Shown here: piece after piece, positions 34,126 through 44,643 of the stretch
Layout: the number at the start of each line of letters is the position of its first letter
Numbering within the stretch: the first letter of the stretch is position 1
Program-made: the position numbers and the translations under genes
The notes under the pieces: generated by a model
Databases searched by the model: none
What the model saw: only the letters and a program-made list of their open reading frames with translations
What the model was told of the DNA's origin: nothing
Assembly: GCF_027942865.1 (NCBI RefSeq)
Contig: NC_134515.1
Span: 31,300,449-31,364,448, forward strand
Reading direction: 5' to 3'
DNA: 64,000 nt
Source: Odontesthes bonariensis
Lineage: Eukaryota; Chordata; Actinopteri; Atheriniformes; Atherinopsidae

Positions 34126-34239
34126 TTACTCTCCATCACATGGTAAAGAACCATCTTCGCTGGCATGTGAAAGCAAGGGTGCACCAAGCTCATCTACGCA
34201 CCAACAATGGCCACGCTGCATGCCCTTGGAGGAGTGACA
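34126..34239 (-). CDS. igfbp6: igfbp6 coding exon 4
   Basis: Acceptor CAATTCACAG|TGTCACTC. Encodes CHSSKGMQRGHCWCVDELGA, then SHASEDGSLPCDGE-stop (stop at 34126-34128), including the CWCV core and final Cys of the thyroglobulin type-1 fold. Confidence 0.93.
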   Translation of the reverse strand, partial: CHSSKGMQRGHCWCVDELGAPLLSHASEDGSLPCDGE

Positions 34240-36009
34240 CTGTGAATTGAAAGAGAAAAGGATTTTGAAAGGGAAAGAAAATGGAGATCAATAGTAAGAA
34301 AGGTCAAGAGAAAAGAGGAGTGAAAGAATTATATTCATCACAGTGCAATACTGACTCTCTGTGACCACAGCTGAGAAGCTCAGAGATGGGTGTCAGTTAC
34401 TCTCAGCACCTGTGGTCATAGAAGAATCTCTGGATGCACCAAACGGAAAGCTCAAGTTCCACATCATGTTTCGAGTTGACTAAAGTTAATATTCTACCTG
34501 CTTTTTCCTGTAAAAGCCACGGGTGTCACAGTTGGGTATATAGATGTCGCGATCGGACTGAAAGATTGTTGGCTCGAGACCCCTCAGGACACTATTGAGC
34601 AGCTTACGACAGGGAGCCTGAAACCAGCAATTCAGAGTATGACTTCGAACATCATCAGAAACAAAGACAGAGAACCTGAGTTGCAGTGGCAAGCTGGTAT
34701 CTCCACTCAAATAACAGATGACAATGTTGATGTGAATCCTTAAGGATTTGTTAAAGCAATGCAGCATACAGTGGCATATATCATGTATGTATCATGTATG
34801 TATGTATGTACGTACGTACATACATATGTACGTACAAAATTTAAAAGAATATATATATATACATATATATGTATATAAACAGACTGGATTGAGATGACTT
34901 TCATTTTGTGAAATTAGATTGTGTCGTCTTGGTAATTTAAGTGACTATTGTTGTAACCACAGTAGCATACAAGCTAATTTTAACAATACAGCCCAATCAC
35001 CTTTTGGAGAGAAAAATCTCCTGCTGCAGTGGCTGACTCAAAACTTTCCTGATTCACATCATGCTCAATTACTTCTGCCGCATAGCAGCACACACATCAT
35101 GCACCATAATGCATAGATTCAGAGCGGTGTGTCTACATGCCACTGCAACACCCCAAACAGCAGATCTGTGTTAACAGCAGTCTGTAGTGCAGAGCAGTGC
35201 AATATAAAACCCTTTACATCTTCTACAGGATTACACCATTGATCTTTTTTAAATTCATCTAAGGATTTATTGTTTTAATTCATTAAAGACTGTTAAATGA
35301 GAGCTTGAACTTACTTTTTCAATGTCATCACTGTGTGAAGGATGAGGACCTGAGAAAAAGATAAATTCTGTCATGAGAATGTAAAAATGAAGTATTTAAG
35401 CCAATAAACAACATCCAGTGTCAAATTATACAATACAAACTGAAAATAATATGGCTACACTGTGTTATACATACTGTTTGCACAAGAAATTACCAAGAAG
35501 GTGACCAGAAGACATCTTTCCATGGCTGGTCATTCAATGAGAGACCTAATTTCCATCAGTACTTTTCCTTTTCATACATTTAATCGCAGTATCTAAGTTT
35601 GAACAGTAGATGGAGATCACTGCATAGAACCTCCTGATCAGAATGTAGGTGTTACTGTTATAATTTCACATTCATTCTAATTTCTCCACTGAGAGGCTGA
35701 TTTGCAAGACAGGTCATTGTCACGCGTCCTGTCATTGAAATCAATGAAATGCATTACTGCACAATTCATGAAAATGCAGGGCGACTAATGCAAAAGGCTA
35801 AACAAAGAGGGTTGTTGAATACAATTCTGAACCATAATTTCTGCTTAACAGCAGTACTATAAAGACATTTTTTAGAATCTATAGTAACTCCAGAGGTGCT
35901 CCAGGGCAGTACTGAATTTTGGAGATTAGCAAATTTCTGCTCTATCTATCTACATACACACGCATATTCATTACAGACTGTAAAATAAGACATATGTATA
36001 TTAAATATA

Positions 36010-36053
<44 letters not shown>

Positions 36054-36065
36054 ATATATATACAT

Positions 36066-36130
<65 letters not shown>

Positions 36131-36496
36131 GCATACTTACATATGGTGTAGCATCTTACCTGTAGGGTGGGGCCTCTCAGCGGGACTACTCTTGCTGTGC
36201 TTGGCGCATATGCCCCTTCCCTGCAACAGAGCCTGCAGGGGGCTATGCTCCCTGGGAGGGGGGACGCAGCGGAATCCCTTGGCACAGCTCAGGGTGTACA
36301 CACCACATGGCTCTCCTTGGGCCAACACTGATGTGCTGCTGGCATCATTATGGTCCCTTGGGGGCCGATCTGCCCCCAGTGGATCCTTACAGGAGGGACA
36401 GACTTTAAAGGGGCCCAAACGTTGTGCACTGGTCCTTGATCCGCAGTGAGTGATCAGCAACAAAACAATAGCTGTTAAGTTAGAAAGGATTAGCAT
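34126..36496 (-). CDS. igfbp6: Insulin-like growth factor-binding protein 6 (four coding exons)
   Basis: A secreted IGF-binding protein that would sequester IGFs (IGF-II in mammals) outside the cell. Spliced in phase, four exons give 201 aa: 36160-36496, 35315-35349, 34498-34617 and 34126-34239. A signal peptide (MLILSNLTAIVLLLITHCGS) precedes an N-terminal IGFBP domain with CPSCKDPLG, EPCGVYTLSCAKGFRC and LQALLQGRGIC. A very short linker follows, then a thyroglobulin type-1 domain (APCRKLLNSVLRG, NCDTRGFYRKKQ, CHSSKGMQRGHCWCVDELG, LPCDGE). The reduced N-domain lacking GCGCC and the short linker point to IGFBP6 rather than IGFBP1-5. All splice sites are GT-AG. No frame damage. The paralogue (6a or 6b) is not decided. 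Confidence 0.93.
34498..34617 (-). CDS. igfbp6: igfbp6 coding exon 3
   Basis: Acceptor TGGTTTCAG|GCTCCCTG and donor AAGCAG|GTAGAAT. Encodes APCRKLLNSVLRGLEPTIF ... YIPNCDTRGFYRKKQ, the first half of the thyroglobulin type-1 domain. 120 nt, phase 0 to phase 0. Confidence 0.93.
34786..34876. repeat. (GTAT)n/(TACG)/(TA)n compound microsatellite in igfbp6 intron 2
   Basis: ATGTATGTATGTACGTACGT continues into ACATATATATGTATATA. The tract is self-complementary and could form a hairpin. Confidence 0.85.
35315..35349 (-). CDS. igfbp6: igfbp6 coding exon 2 (35-nt micro-exon)
   Basis: Acceptor TTTTTCTCAG and donor AAAAA|GTAAGT bracket GTCCTCATCC...GAAAAA, reading (G)PHPSHSDDIEK. It joins phase 1 to phase 0 and gives a very short linker between the two cysteine domains. 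Too short for ordinary ORF detection. Confidence 0.85.
36001..36131. repeat. (TA)n plus (AGAT)n microsatellite in igfbp6 intron 1
   Basis: A TA run of about 45 bp is followed by about 16 GATA/AGAT units ending 28 bp before the exon 1 donor. Long minus-strand reading frames here are translations of the repeat. Confidence 0.95.
36160..36496 (-). CDS. igfbp6: igfbp6 coding exon 1
   Basis: Starts at the ATG of MLILSNLT; the in-frame GTG further upstream is not used. It encodes the signal peptide and all of the N-terminal IGF-binding domain and ends ...ERPHPT at ACAG|GTAAGAT (phase 1). Cysteine pairs CPSC, CGVYTLSC, FRC and GIC are present. Confidence 0.93.
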
Positions 36497-36715
36497 TTTC
36501 AATTCAGGTCTCAGGTTCTGCACAATCTCACTCTCTATCAGCTAAATGTAGCTGATGCTATTTCTAGATGTATATAACTCTCTCCCTTTCTCTACCGTTT
36601 GCTCAGTCCTCTTCCTGCTCCTTTACAGTAGCTTTCCTTGGTGCTTTGCCGGTTGAGTCCCCTGCAGTGCCTGAGGACACAAATGGAGATTGAGAGAGAC
36701 ACAGCAAAGCACCAG

Positions 36716-36723
36716 CTTTTAAA
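36716..36723 (-). promoter_or_regulatory. Possible TATA-like box of igfbp6
   Basis: The minus strand reads CCTTTAAAAGCTGG, which would place transcription start near 36690 and give a 5' UTR of about 195 nt. A GA-rich tract (36740-36845) lies just upstream. An alternative TATA-like TTATATAC lies nearer, at about 36572-36580. Confidence 0.35.
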
Positions 36724-36739
36724 GGTCTGGAAGGCAGTG

Positions 36740-36806
36740 AGTGAGAGAGGGAGAGAGAGCACAGCTATGACACCTTCAGGGGCTGGGACTCAGTGAGACA
36801 CACATG

Positions 36807-36840
<34 letters not shown>

Positions 36841-36845
36841 TGGCA
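36740..36845. repeat. GA-rich simple repeat upstream of igfbp6
   Basis: Interrupted (GA)n blocks, the longest near 36806-36840, lie just 5' of the proposed promoter. Confidence 0.8.
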
Positions 36846-37089
36846 GGGAGGGGTTGAGCAAGTGGGGGTGGATTATGTTCTCAGAAATTATCAAAATCTC
36901 TCCACCCATTCCTGTTCCATTTTCCCCATCTTTTTCTACTTACACTCAACATTGCATGTACATAGACAATTGTAATCATTTTCAACTAATACTCTTTCTT
37001 TCAAAGACCTTTACCATGGTAACAAATACAAGTACAGTATATGTGCTTCCATCAGCGTCACCATTGCAATGCTATTTGCTATAGAAAAT

Positions 37090-38984
37090 GCACAGCTGTG
37101 TGTCTCCTTCTTGAATCCTGCAAGAGATTATGACTATTATGAATATTTCCTGTTCAAACATGTAACCCTGAAGCTCGGTTCCACACCTAAAACAGTCTAC
37201 CTTCATTTCATTCATATTAAACTTAACTAAATGAGCTATATGCAGAAGTAATCCATCATGAAACATACTGGCATAAGTTAAGTGAAACTAAACTTGGATC
37301 ACCTTGATAAAATGATAGTTGGGTGAGGTAGAGCACTAAATTTCATATAATCCATTCTCAACAGGCTAGTTAACTTCTGGATTACAAAAATAGCTTGTGA
37401 GCAACTGTCATTTTATTTTGTGGTGGCTGCAATTCTGACTGAGCAAAACTATTTCACTAACTTTTTTGCTTTTACCAAAGATGCTCCTCTATCAATACTA
37501 CACGTTACTGTGTTAAGAATATTTAAGACAATGCTTATCTCAAGAGAAAGTGAGAGTAAAAGGTCTGTACAAAAAGATCACTGGTAGAGGTTAGGCAAGT
37601 TCTGTGTAGTGTGCCACTCCCAGCCCTGTACACAGATGCAACTTAAAAGTTTAGACGATTTAAACTGCCAAATTACATCTGACTACCTTTAAAATAGCTT
37701 TGTGTCAAGTACAAAAGGAAAAATGGAGCCTGGCACTTGGTCCCCAGCTCCTGCAATAGTAGTATAGACTCTACAGACATAGCCAGACATACCACTGGCC
37801 TGTACTTACTGGAATTCAGGGTTACTTGAGGCTAAAATCGGCTTTGTCATCAGCCACCTGTTGTTCTGATTAATCTTGGCAAAGGAGTGCAGAAATCACC
37901 TACCGTTTTGTGTTCCCATCACCTGGCAAGCTATAGCGTTTGTCTGTTTCCACATATCAAGAGAATGTTCCAAGACACTTGCCAGACCAACAGGGGCTTT
38001 GTCACTTTTCCACACTGCCCTGAATTATTCGGAGTTCTTCCATCAGTTTCACTTTCCTCTCTGCATCTCTGCTACCCGCCTCCAGCTCCTTGCCTTTTTT
38101 TTAAGTTCTTCCAACAGACCTCTTGTTATAATGACCTGCTAATTCACGACTTTGACTAAGTCAATACAATCAAGGATAATAAAACACTCAGCTATTGAGT
38201 AAAAATTTAAAGTTGTAATGTGATACTTAGCAGAGTCACTGTCAGTGAAACAGTTTGGTACATACAGAATTTGTTGAATGATTCCTGAGTACAACCCCAT
38301 GATGAATTATGAGACATTTTTATGAACTGAAATGGGTAAAAGTTAACGGCCTCTAACAGATCAGGAAGACAAGGTTGGACACTTGTCACCATTTGTTACA
38401 CCATACTTTTGTTGCCAATTAAATGAACAGAATTGTGATGTCAATGGGTAGTGCCGAACTCTACTTTCCAAAGTTCTGTGTAAAGCTATGGAGAGAGAAT
38501 CGCAAAAAAGTAAGTGTCATTCCTATTAACTGCTCAGGTAACTGATTAAATAATCAATAAACATTCTTATAATGGAGCAAAGTACTACTCTCTGGTATAG
38601 CACATAATCATTTGTGGTGTTGACCCTTGTTTTGCAGCAGACCTTAAGCAACTATAACATTTGCCACTAACATTGTTAACCCAGGTTTAGCTTCCTGATT
38701 AAGTCTCCCCCTTGTCTATAAGTGTGTGCAAATAGTTATTATCAAAAGGTGTTATCAAATAAATACAAACCTATTAGCCTACTTTTGTTAAAAAAGCTGT
38801 CCATAAATGTTTGAATAGAAATGTCTCACTGTCATGGTAGCTAGTAGTGAATGTTAGTTTGAAATGAATAAGATTACAATCAACTAAAAAGTATTTTATC
38901 CCAAAAAGGATTTTCTCTCATTTTTTTCATTTAAAATTTTCTTTTTCAATCATTACAAGCTTTCATTTATACTGTACTGTTATT
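37090..38984. other. No gene or clear repeat seen
   Basis: AT-rich sequence with short frames only; no splice-supported exon and no transposon motif recognised. Confidence 0.6.
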
Positions 38985-40345
38985 GTTGCTGGCAGGAGTG
39001 ATCTTCTGTATCTCTGTGTTACATCGTAGGTGAAGCCTCATTCTGATCACTCTCTGTTGTTTCAATATTATGTTATTTAGAGGGTGGTCAACGTTGTTCT
39101 TTATGTTCATCAGAGCAGTAATCAGCACACACACACACACACACCACGTCTTTATTAGTTTGCTAAGTTTCTATGAGTCTCTGGTTCTGATGCTGCTGCC
39201 CAAACGGCTGGCAGGGAAACAAATTGAGCTCTCCATCACAGACTTGTAGAAGGTATGCAACATTATAGTGCAGAGATTTAAGGACCAAAGGCTCCTTAAG
39301 AAATACAGTCTATTGTGTCCTTTCTTGAAGACAGCCTCAGAGTTGCATTTCCGTTCCAGTCTGCTGTCTCACAGGTATCTGTATTCCTCAACCATTCTCA
39401 CCTCTTCATCTCAGATAGAGACCATGTCTGGCTTACTCCTGGTCCTAAATTCCACTCTGATCTATTTTATTTTTATTTTTTTGTCCAAGGTCAGGTGATT
39501 GGTCCCACATCATGCCATCAAGTGATTGATAAGTTCCCTGCACTCAGCCTCTTGGTCTTCACTGATACAACCAGCCACTGCAGAGTCATCTGAGTATTTT
39601 TTGAAGATAACAGGTCTCTGAGTTGTACTGGAAGTCTGGGATGTACGGAGTGAAAAGAAGCAATGAGAGTACAGTCCCCTGTGGTGTGCTGCTGACCACT
39701 TTCTTTGACACACAACCCTTCAGTCTCACAAATTGTGTGCTCTGTTTTTCAAGTACTCAATAATCCAGGATGATAAGCCAACTGTAGTGGGCCTTGAAAG
39801 GTGTTCACTTGCTTGTTTGGGTGAGCCAGTAACAGTCTTACCAGGACTTTCATGGTCCTTCAAGACAAGATGTTCAGATAACTTGTCTGTAGTCATTGAG
39901 GGCAGTTGCAGGAGACTTTTTAGGTCTTGGAACAAGACAGGATGTCTTCCACAGTACTGGAACTTTCTCTTGACTCAGGCTAAGGTTGAATAGGTGCTGT
40001 AGAATCCTACGTAGCTGTTTTGCAAAAATCCTCAGGAACCTGGGGCTGACACCATCTGTACCTGCAGTCTTGCTTTGGTTCCGTTTCTCAAGCTGCCTCT
40101 TCACCTGACTGCTGGAGACACACAGACCAGAGAAGGTAGCAGAGGAGGTTTCAGAGTGTCCTCTTAGGAGAGAGATGTTGGTCAGGCTGTGCTAAGATCC
40201 ATGACTGACGTGGAGGATGATATAATGGAGGTGTACATGCTCATAGCTGATCTGAGCTCAACTTATTGAAACACATGTTAAGCTCATTGGCACTGTCTTT
40301 TACCTTAAAAGCCTGTGATCTTTTTCACCCCTGACCACACATCTC
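38985..40345 (-). pseudogene. Rex1-like LINE remnant
   Basis: The minus strand contains VKRQLEKRNQSKTAGTDGVS (RT block with G-x-DGV), FAKQLRRILQHLFNLSLSQE, WKTSCLVPRPKK, LNDYRQV, WIIEYLKNRA, KKYSDDSAVAGCISEDQEAE (SDD in place of ADD) and a 3' region with ATACAGAAGATCACTCCTGCC. The SDDSA box and this 3' end are features I associate with fish Rex1. Multiple stops and shifts; 5' end and endonuclease absent. Confidence 0.65.
39126..39146. repeat. (CA)n microsatellite
   Basis: About ten CA units inside the Rex1-like remnant. Confidence 0.85.
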
Positions 40346-40571
40346 TCATGTTGTATTGCCCGTTTTATACTTTACAACACCAAAGTACATTGATCCCACT
40401 TCCACATTTTCACTACTGACTCGCTGCTTACTGCTTTACATGCTTAATAATGTCATACACAGTTTATATTTTTGTAAAATAAATTTGCGTCTCCTTACCT
40501 ATTTTTTTCATGGCCTACTAAGCAGGGTCATCATAAATTGGGAGACGATCCACTTGATTTAATATTAGGAG

Positions 40572-41039
40572 TTAGCCTGGCTGACGCATCCACATCTCGA
40601 TGAGATGGTGGTCTGGGAACTAGGTCTGCATTTTCTCGTATTTGAGGTGTGGTTTACGAATGCCTAGAGCCGTTTATTGGGCGCTACGAATGTCTATCAA
40701 ATGGCATCTGGTTCTTCCCATGCTGCTTTGCGCGCGATTCTTGGCAATGAAATCTTTCAACGCCAAACGTTGCTCTTTTTTAAAAGTAAACTTGCGTTCT
40801 AAGCTACTTAAAACACTTTCTAAGGCTGCATCGAACGGTAACGTTGTGTCCGCTGCCATGTTGGATTAACACTCTACAAGCTTCGGTGTCGCGCATAGAC
40901 GTCATCATCGTCTTGCTGCCCCCACCCCCATTCTGTGATTGGTTCCCTAACTCAGGCAAAAATAAGGGCGGTGGTTTCCAGGCTGCCTTTGCAGTGTGAA
41001 TGAAATCGCACGCAAAGCAGCATGGGAATTCCCAGGCTA
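40572..41039. mobile_element. 468-bp TIR element with 9-bp TSD and a RecQ-like fragment
   Basis: The left end TAGCCTGGCTGACGC and right end GGAATTCCCAGGCTA share the inverted TAGCCTGG. ATTAGGAGT is duplicated at 40563-40571 and 41040-41048. Inside, the minus strand from 40859 reads MAADTTLPFDAALESVLSSL then FTFKKEQRLALKDFIAKN, like the start of a RecQ-type helicase just before motif I, which is missing. Helicase-bearing Academ transposons with 9-10-bp TSDs are, as I recall, described; this could be a deleted relative. Confidence 0.7.
40674..40859 (-). pseudogene. RecQ-like helicase N-terminal fragment
   Basis: After MAADTTLPFDAALESVLSSL the stretch FKKEQRLALKDF matches the 'x-LKEEQ-x-x-AL-x-x-F' segment that precedes the Walker A motif in RecQ-type helicases. 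The frame then diverges (AKNRAQSSMGRTRCHLIDI) with no GxGKS, so the helicase core has been deleted. Confidence 0.5.
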
Positions 41040-41689
41040 ATTAGGAGTAGGAATTAGTAGGAATTTTTACTTTGATGATACTAAATCTTATTTATCGATA
41101 ATGTTTTTCATATTATGTGTGGATAGACAGGGTGTGCATCAAGTTGGTTGATGTACCTCATGTCCTTTATTCTGTATGTGTGGCCTTAAACAGTTGTTTG
41201 TTCATGCTCAACAGTGTGCAGAGGAACAGATTCCATGTGATTTTGGTGGTTGTGCTTAAAAGTTCCTCACGGTCTGTGGTCGTGGAGTGTGTAATTTGAA
41301 AATAATGTGGAGCATCCCTGGTAGGAATAGCAGTGTTGCCCTTTGGGTTCATCGCTGGTTGGGGGGTAGTGTTGAGAAAAAGTGGGTAAAACCTCTGCTT
41401 GGGGGTACATCCTTTGTTTCAGAGGAAGTCTCTAGCATGCTAGTTCTCTTTTCCCATTCATCAGGCTTCAGTGTGTAAATACCTCTCATAGTGCAGTAGG
41501 AACACTAGGGGGAACTTAGCTACTGTGTATGGTTGAGTTACTTTGTGGCGATGGCTTCGTACCGATCAACGTTTCTGTACTCTTTGTGTGTGCTCACCAT
41601 CGTCTGGTCCAGTTCTTTTTTATATTTGTTGTTTGCTTATGTGATTCTGTTGTTGCTTGAAATAGTGATTACATTTTGTGATGCCTTTA

Positions 41690-42480
41690 TTGATAACTGT
41701 ATTGCTGCTCCATCAGAAGAAGCTTTGGAAAAGTTTAAGAAAAAAGCTGTTGCTCTTGCTGGCTGAACATTATACTGAGGATGTGACTGATCAAAACTTT
41801 AAAGAAAAATATTAAAGCTGCTTTGAAACTGAAGTTGATTGATTCAGGACTGATAGACATTCATGAAGAACAGGTTGAAGTACTTGTCATAGAATCTGTT
41901 AATTTTTTTCATCTCTTTACAAGGTTTGTCTTTTGAGCAACAGAGAGAACTGATTTTTCTGTAAAAGGAACATGACAGAGTGAAACAAACTGAAGTGCAA
42001 AAAATTTGCCAGCACATAGATTAGGATGAGTAGGAGGTGGAAGCATATTGTATGTCTTTGAATCTAAATAACAGCTTTGAGGAGTAGGCTGTTTGTAGGA
42101 TACCAATTTTGATGCACCATTTTGATGTAAATAATCTGTGGTGGTTGCCACAATTCAATAAGTGGTACCCAGACTTATTTTTCACATTATTTGAGAAGGT
42201 AAGTAAAATAAAGAAGTGATCTGGGAATTCCCAGGAAGCATATTCATCACTGAGGGAGGAGGACAGTTTTAGCTGCAAGTGAATAAAATCTGCAGTGTTG
42301 AAGGCCTATGAGTTGGTGCCGGAGCCTTATAGACAGTGTTTTAAATCATGGGAAAAGAGCAATGGCATTTGTAGAATTGGCCAGAGATCCCACCATGCAT
42401 TCTAAATGCTGGTTAACCACGACAAACCTTATCTCTTTATTTCAAGCTCTTTATCTTAAGGGACTTGACTGCAACTGAAA
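41690..42480 (+). pseudogene. Ty3/gypsy gag remnant
   Basis: Broken plus-strand frames give CIAAPSEEALEKFKK, DVTDQNFKEKY, KLIDSGLIDIHEEQVEV, LSFEQ-like and KEHDRVK segments. They then give DVNNLWWLPQFNKWYPDLFF (the 'L-V-P-x-F-x-x-x-D-P-D-x-F-F' gag core), KAYELVPEPYR-like and SWEKS. This is the order of SCAN-related gag in fish gypsy elements. No start codon, many stops. Confidence 0.6.
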
Positions 42481-42750
42481 AAAGTACTGGAAACAGGGGC
42501 AGCCTTGCCTTTAGCCACTGTAAAGAAGGAATTAGCTTGTTATATCCCTGTTAGTTTGCACTTGTGCCATAGGGGATGAGTATTGTAACTTGATCCATGA
42601 TATGTATCAAGTACTTAACCAAGTTAGGTGAGGTTATATTATAAATAGTCCGACTCCATCCAGTCAAATGCTTTTTCCGCATCAAGGGATAAAAGAATCT
42701 CCAGCTGAGAGGAGGAGGGTGTGTATAAAACTTGAAGCAATCTGTGTATT
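42481..42750 (-). pseudogene. L1-like reverse transcriptase scrap
   Basis: The minus strand reads LLSLDAEKAFDWMESDYL, the L1 RT block with catalytic Asp, and further on RQGCPCFQYFF, matching the next block. The intervening part is deleted. Too short for family assignment. Confidence 0.5.
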
Positions 42751-42936
42751 GTAAAAAAAAAAAAAAGCCATGCTTTTTTTTAGTACACCTAGTGGGATCT
42801 TTAGATCTTTAGGGTAGCATATTCAAATTCTTTTTTACTGCAACAAAAGCAGAATTTCTGAATCTCAGGTGCCTTGTCTTAGTGTATGTAGGTTTAAACA
42901 CGACTGAAATGAAAAGGATGTACACCATAATCAAAT

Positions 42937-43464
42937 TTACACCAACTGAGCTTTACATGCTATTTTACTTAAATAGCAACTGTTTTGCACAGCTTCTTGC
43001 GTATGCTGGCACTCTGTAACTCCAGGGTAGTTAATTTTGCGATGTTTTGCAGCCTTACTTTGTGAAATACAGACACCACAAATGACACAAGCATCATATC
43101 TAAGCCTGACAATCTCACCCGTACTGGCAAAATCATCAGGCTTGAAGTGCTCACTACAGAGCTTCGACGACTCAGTCGCAACAAAACCCTCCCGTTTTAT
43201 AGCAACTTCCCATTGCCTCCTCAAGCCTGTATCACTGGGAAACCTTCAAAATATGAAGAAAAAAACAGCAAGAGACAATGAGAGTACCAGTCCCTGCTGT
43301 AATAACGTTACATGTAAGTAATGTTAGTTACGATGACATAATATTATGTATGGTAAAATAACCAAAATTATTGTTTAATCTTACTTGTGAAAGGTAATCC
43401 CACGCGATTTGGTATCAATACTGCGCCGGTTATTGCAACCGTAAACTGCACAAAATACGTGCAT
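42937..43464 (-). CDS. Two-exon THAP-domain coding segment
   Basis: Exon 1 (43385-43464) reads MHVFCAVYGCNNRRSIDTKS, RGITFHK up to AA|GTAAG. Exon 2 (42937-43243) follows acceptor TTTTGAAG with FPSDTGLRRQWEVAIKREGF and LCSEHFKPDDF. The join is in frame and yields a complete C-x4-C ... C-x2-H THAP finger including the invariant W, F and P. After the finger the sequence VRLRYDACVICGVCISQSK is unlike the usual basic tail, and a stop follows at 42937. It may be the 5' end of a THAP transposon or a host gene fragment; upstream (43500-43590) is GC-richer with CCGCCATATTGGC. Confidence 0.65.
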
Positions 43465-43604
43465 AGCTGCTCAGTCTCTGTCGACTCCAATTGATTCTGG
43501 TGCTCTTCTAGAGTGAGGAGACCCAGCCAATATGGCGGCGACGCTGTTACGTTCCAACACGCCATGAGGCGTCTACGTATATTATGTCTATGGTTTCTGA
43601 TGCT

Positions 43605-43672
43605 GCAACAATGTGAATTCCCCCACTGTGGAACTTATAAAGGTTTATCTTATCTTGTCTTATCTTATAAGA
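43605..43672 (+). repeat. LINE 3' tail fragment, (TTATC)n
   Basis: GTGAATTCCCCCACTGTGGA then ACTTATAAAGG and repeated TTATC/TTATCTTG units form a typical fish LINE 3' terminus, heavily 5'-truncated. Confidence 0.55.
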
Positions 43673-44359
43673 CATAGAGACACAGGTGGTGACCATTAAG
43701 TAAAGATTAAGAGTTATAAAGATGGTGGGCCAAGAGATAAAGAGCTAGTACGTATTGTGGCTTCTACTAGAGCCTGTAGTGAGCTGAAGGAAAGGTAAGT
43801 GTTCTTACACTAATGAAAAAAGAGATGTGTTCAAAAATATGTTTACTTAAAGAATCATCCAACACCCGTTCATCAGGTAGAAAAACTATGTGCTCCCTTT
43901 CTCATCTCAGCTGTCATCAAAACTAATTTAGCTGCCAGTGACATAATTTTAAAGGGGATAGAGAATCAAAATCATCTTTTTCACGTTTTTGGTGTTAGTT
44001 CTGAGTCTCCCCGCTGTGGGGAGTACACACGAAGTGCCAGCAAGTGTCAGAACCTCTGTTTCAAGTACTCCCCCTTTTTTGAATTGCCCCCAGAAAAAGT
44101 GCCAATCCGTTTTTGAGCAAAAGTGACGTCACTTTTGCCACAATCGCCCCCCCCCCCACACCCAAATCCACAGCCACCCCCTTTCAGACACGCCCCTTCG
44201 GCGAGAAACAGGAACAGGTATGCCTTCCAAGGCTGTGAAAGCGGACTACGATCCCGGAAAGCAATGTTCGCGATCAATGGCTTTTATTTATTTTTAACAG
44301 CATCCCCAGTACATACAATGTGGGAGAGAAATGTCATGACATGGCCTAATTACATCGTG
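43673..44359. other. No gene; possible DNA-transposon end near 43949
   Basis: TTTTAAAGGGGATAGAGAATC at about 43948 has a TTAA followed by an AGGGG terminus, like a Kolobok-type left end, but no matching right end was found. A C-run (44146-44157) follows. No coding motif. Confidence 0.35.
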
Positions 44360-44629
44360 TGCTTTGTTGACTGGTTCATATGAATATTGTTGATAGTTAG
44401 AATGAGCTTGTTTACGATAATGGCAAAAGCTAGGCGCCTCCAAAGAAGATTGGGGCCTGGCCACGTACGCTTGTTATGATCCAGGACCAGTATAAAGCCA
44501 TGTCATAAAATGAGGTCGTTGGAGGTGTTCGGACATTCTGTACGCACATTTGCTGTGACGGCTTGTTCAAATAAACTTCCCCAATGAAAGGCTGACCGAC
44601 GCGGATTCGACTCCTTTTTCTTCACAACA
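44360..44629 (+). mobile_element. LTR with TATA, poly(A) signal and adjacent primer-binding-like site
   Basis: GTATAAAGCC at 44491, AATAAA at 44571 and an end in TTCACAACA at 44629 give the U3-R-U5 order. TGGTGACCCCG begins at 44633, a typical start of a primer-binding site. The 5' edge of the LTR is a guess. The following 1.3 kb would be the leader of the element; no gag frame was recognised. Confidence 0.45.
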
Positions 44630-44632
44630 TAA

Positions 44633-44643
44633 TGGTGACCCCG
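44633..44643 (+). promoter_or_regulatory. Primer-binding-site-like sequence
   Basis: TGGTGACCCCG lies three bases after the presumed LTR end CACAACA. PBS sequences begin TGG and pair with a tRNA 3' end; the tRNA is not identified. Confidence 0.4.

Noticed and set aside
34486..34767. Single 93-codon minus-strand ORF as a separate gene
   Set aside because: Only its middle part is coding, as exon 3 of igfbp6; the ends run into introns past consensus splice sites.
36001..36285. Minus-strand frames with long SIYLSIYL-type repeats overlapping igfbp6 exon 1
   Set aside because: They are translations of the AGAT/TA microsatellites in intron 1; the true exon uses another frame and ends at 36160.
36497..36523. 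Earlier GTG start for igfbp6 giving nine extra residues
   Set aside because: The ATG at 36494-36496 starts directly with a good signal peptide; eukaryotic use of GTG here is unsupported.
41533..41766. Hydrophobic 77-codon ORF as a small membrane protein
   Set aside because: Its C-terminal part matches the start of a gypsy gag remnant, so the ORF is an accident of leader plus gag.
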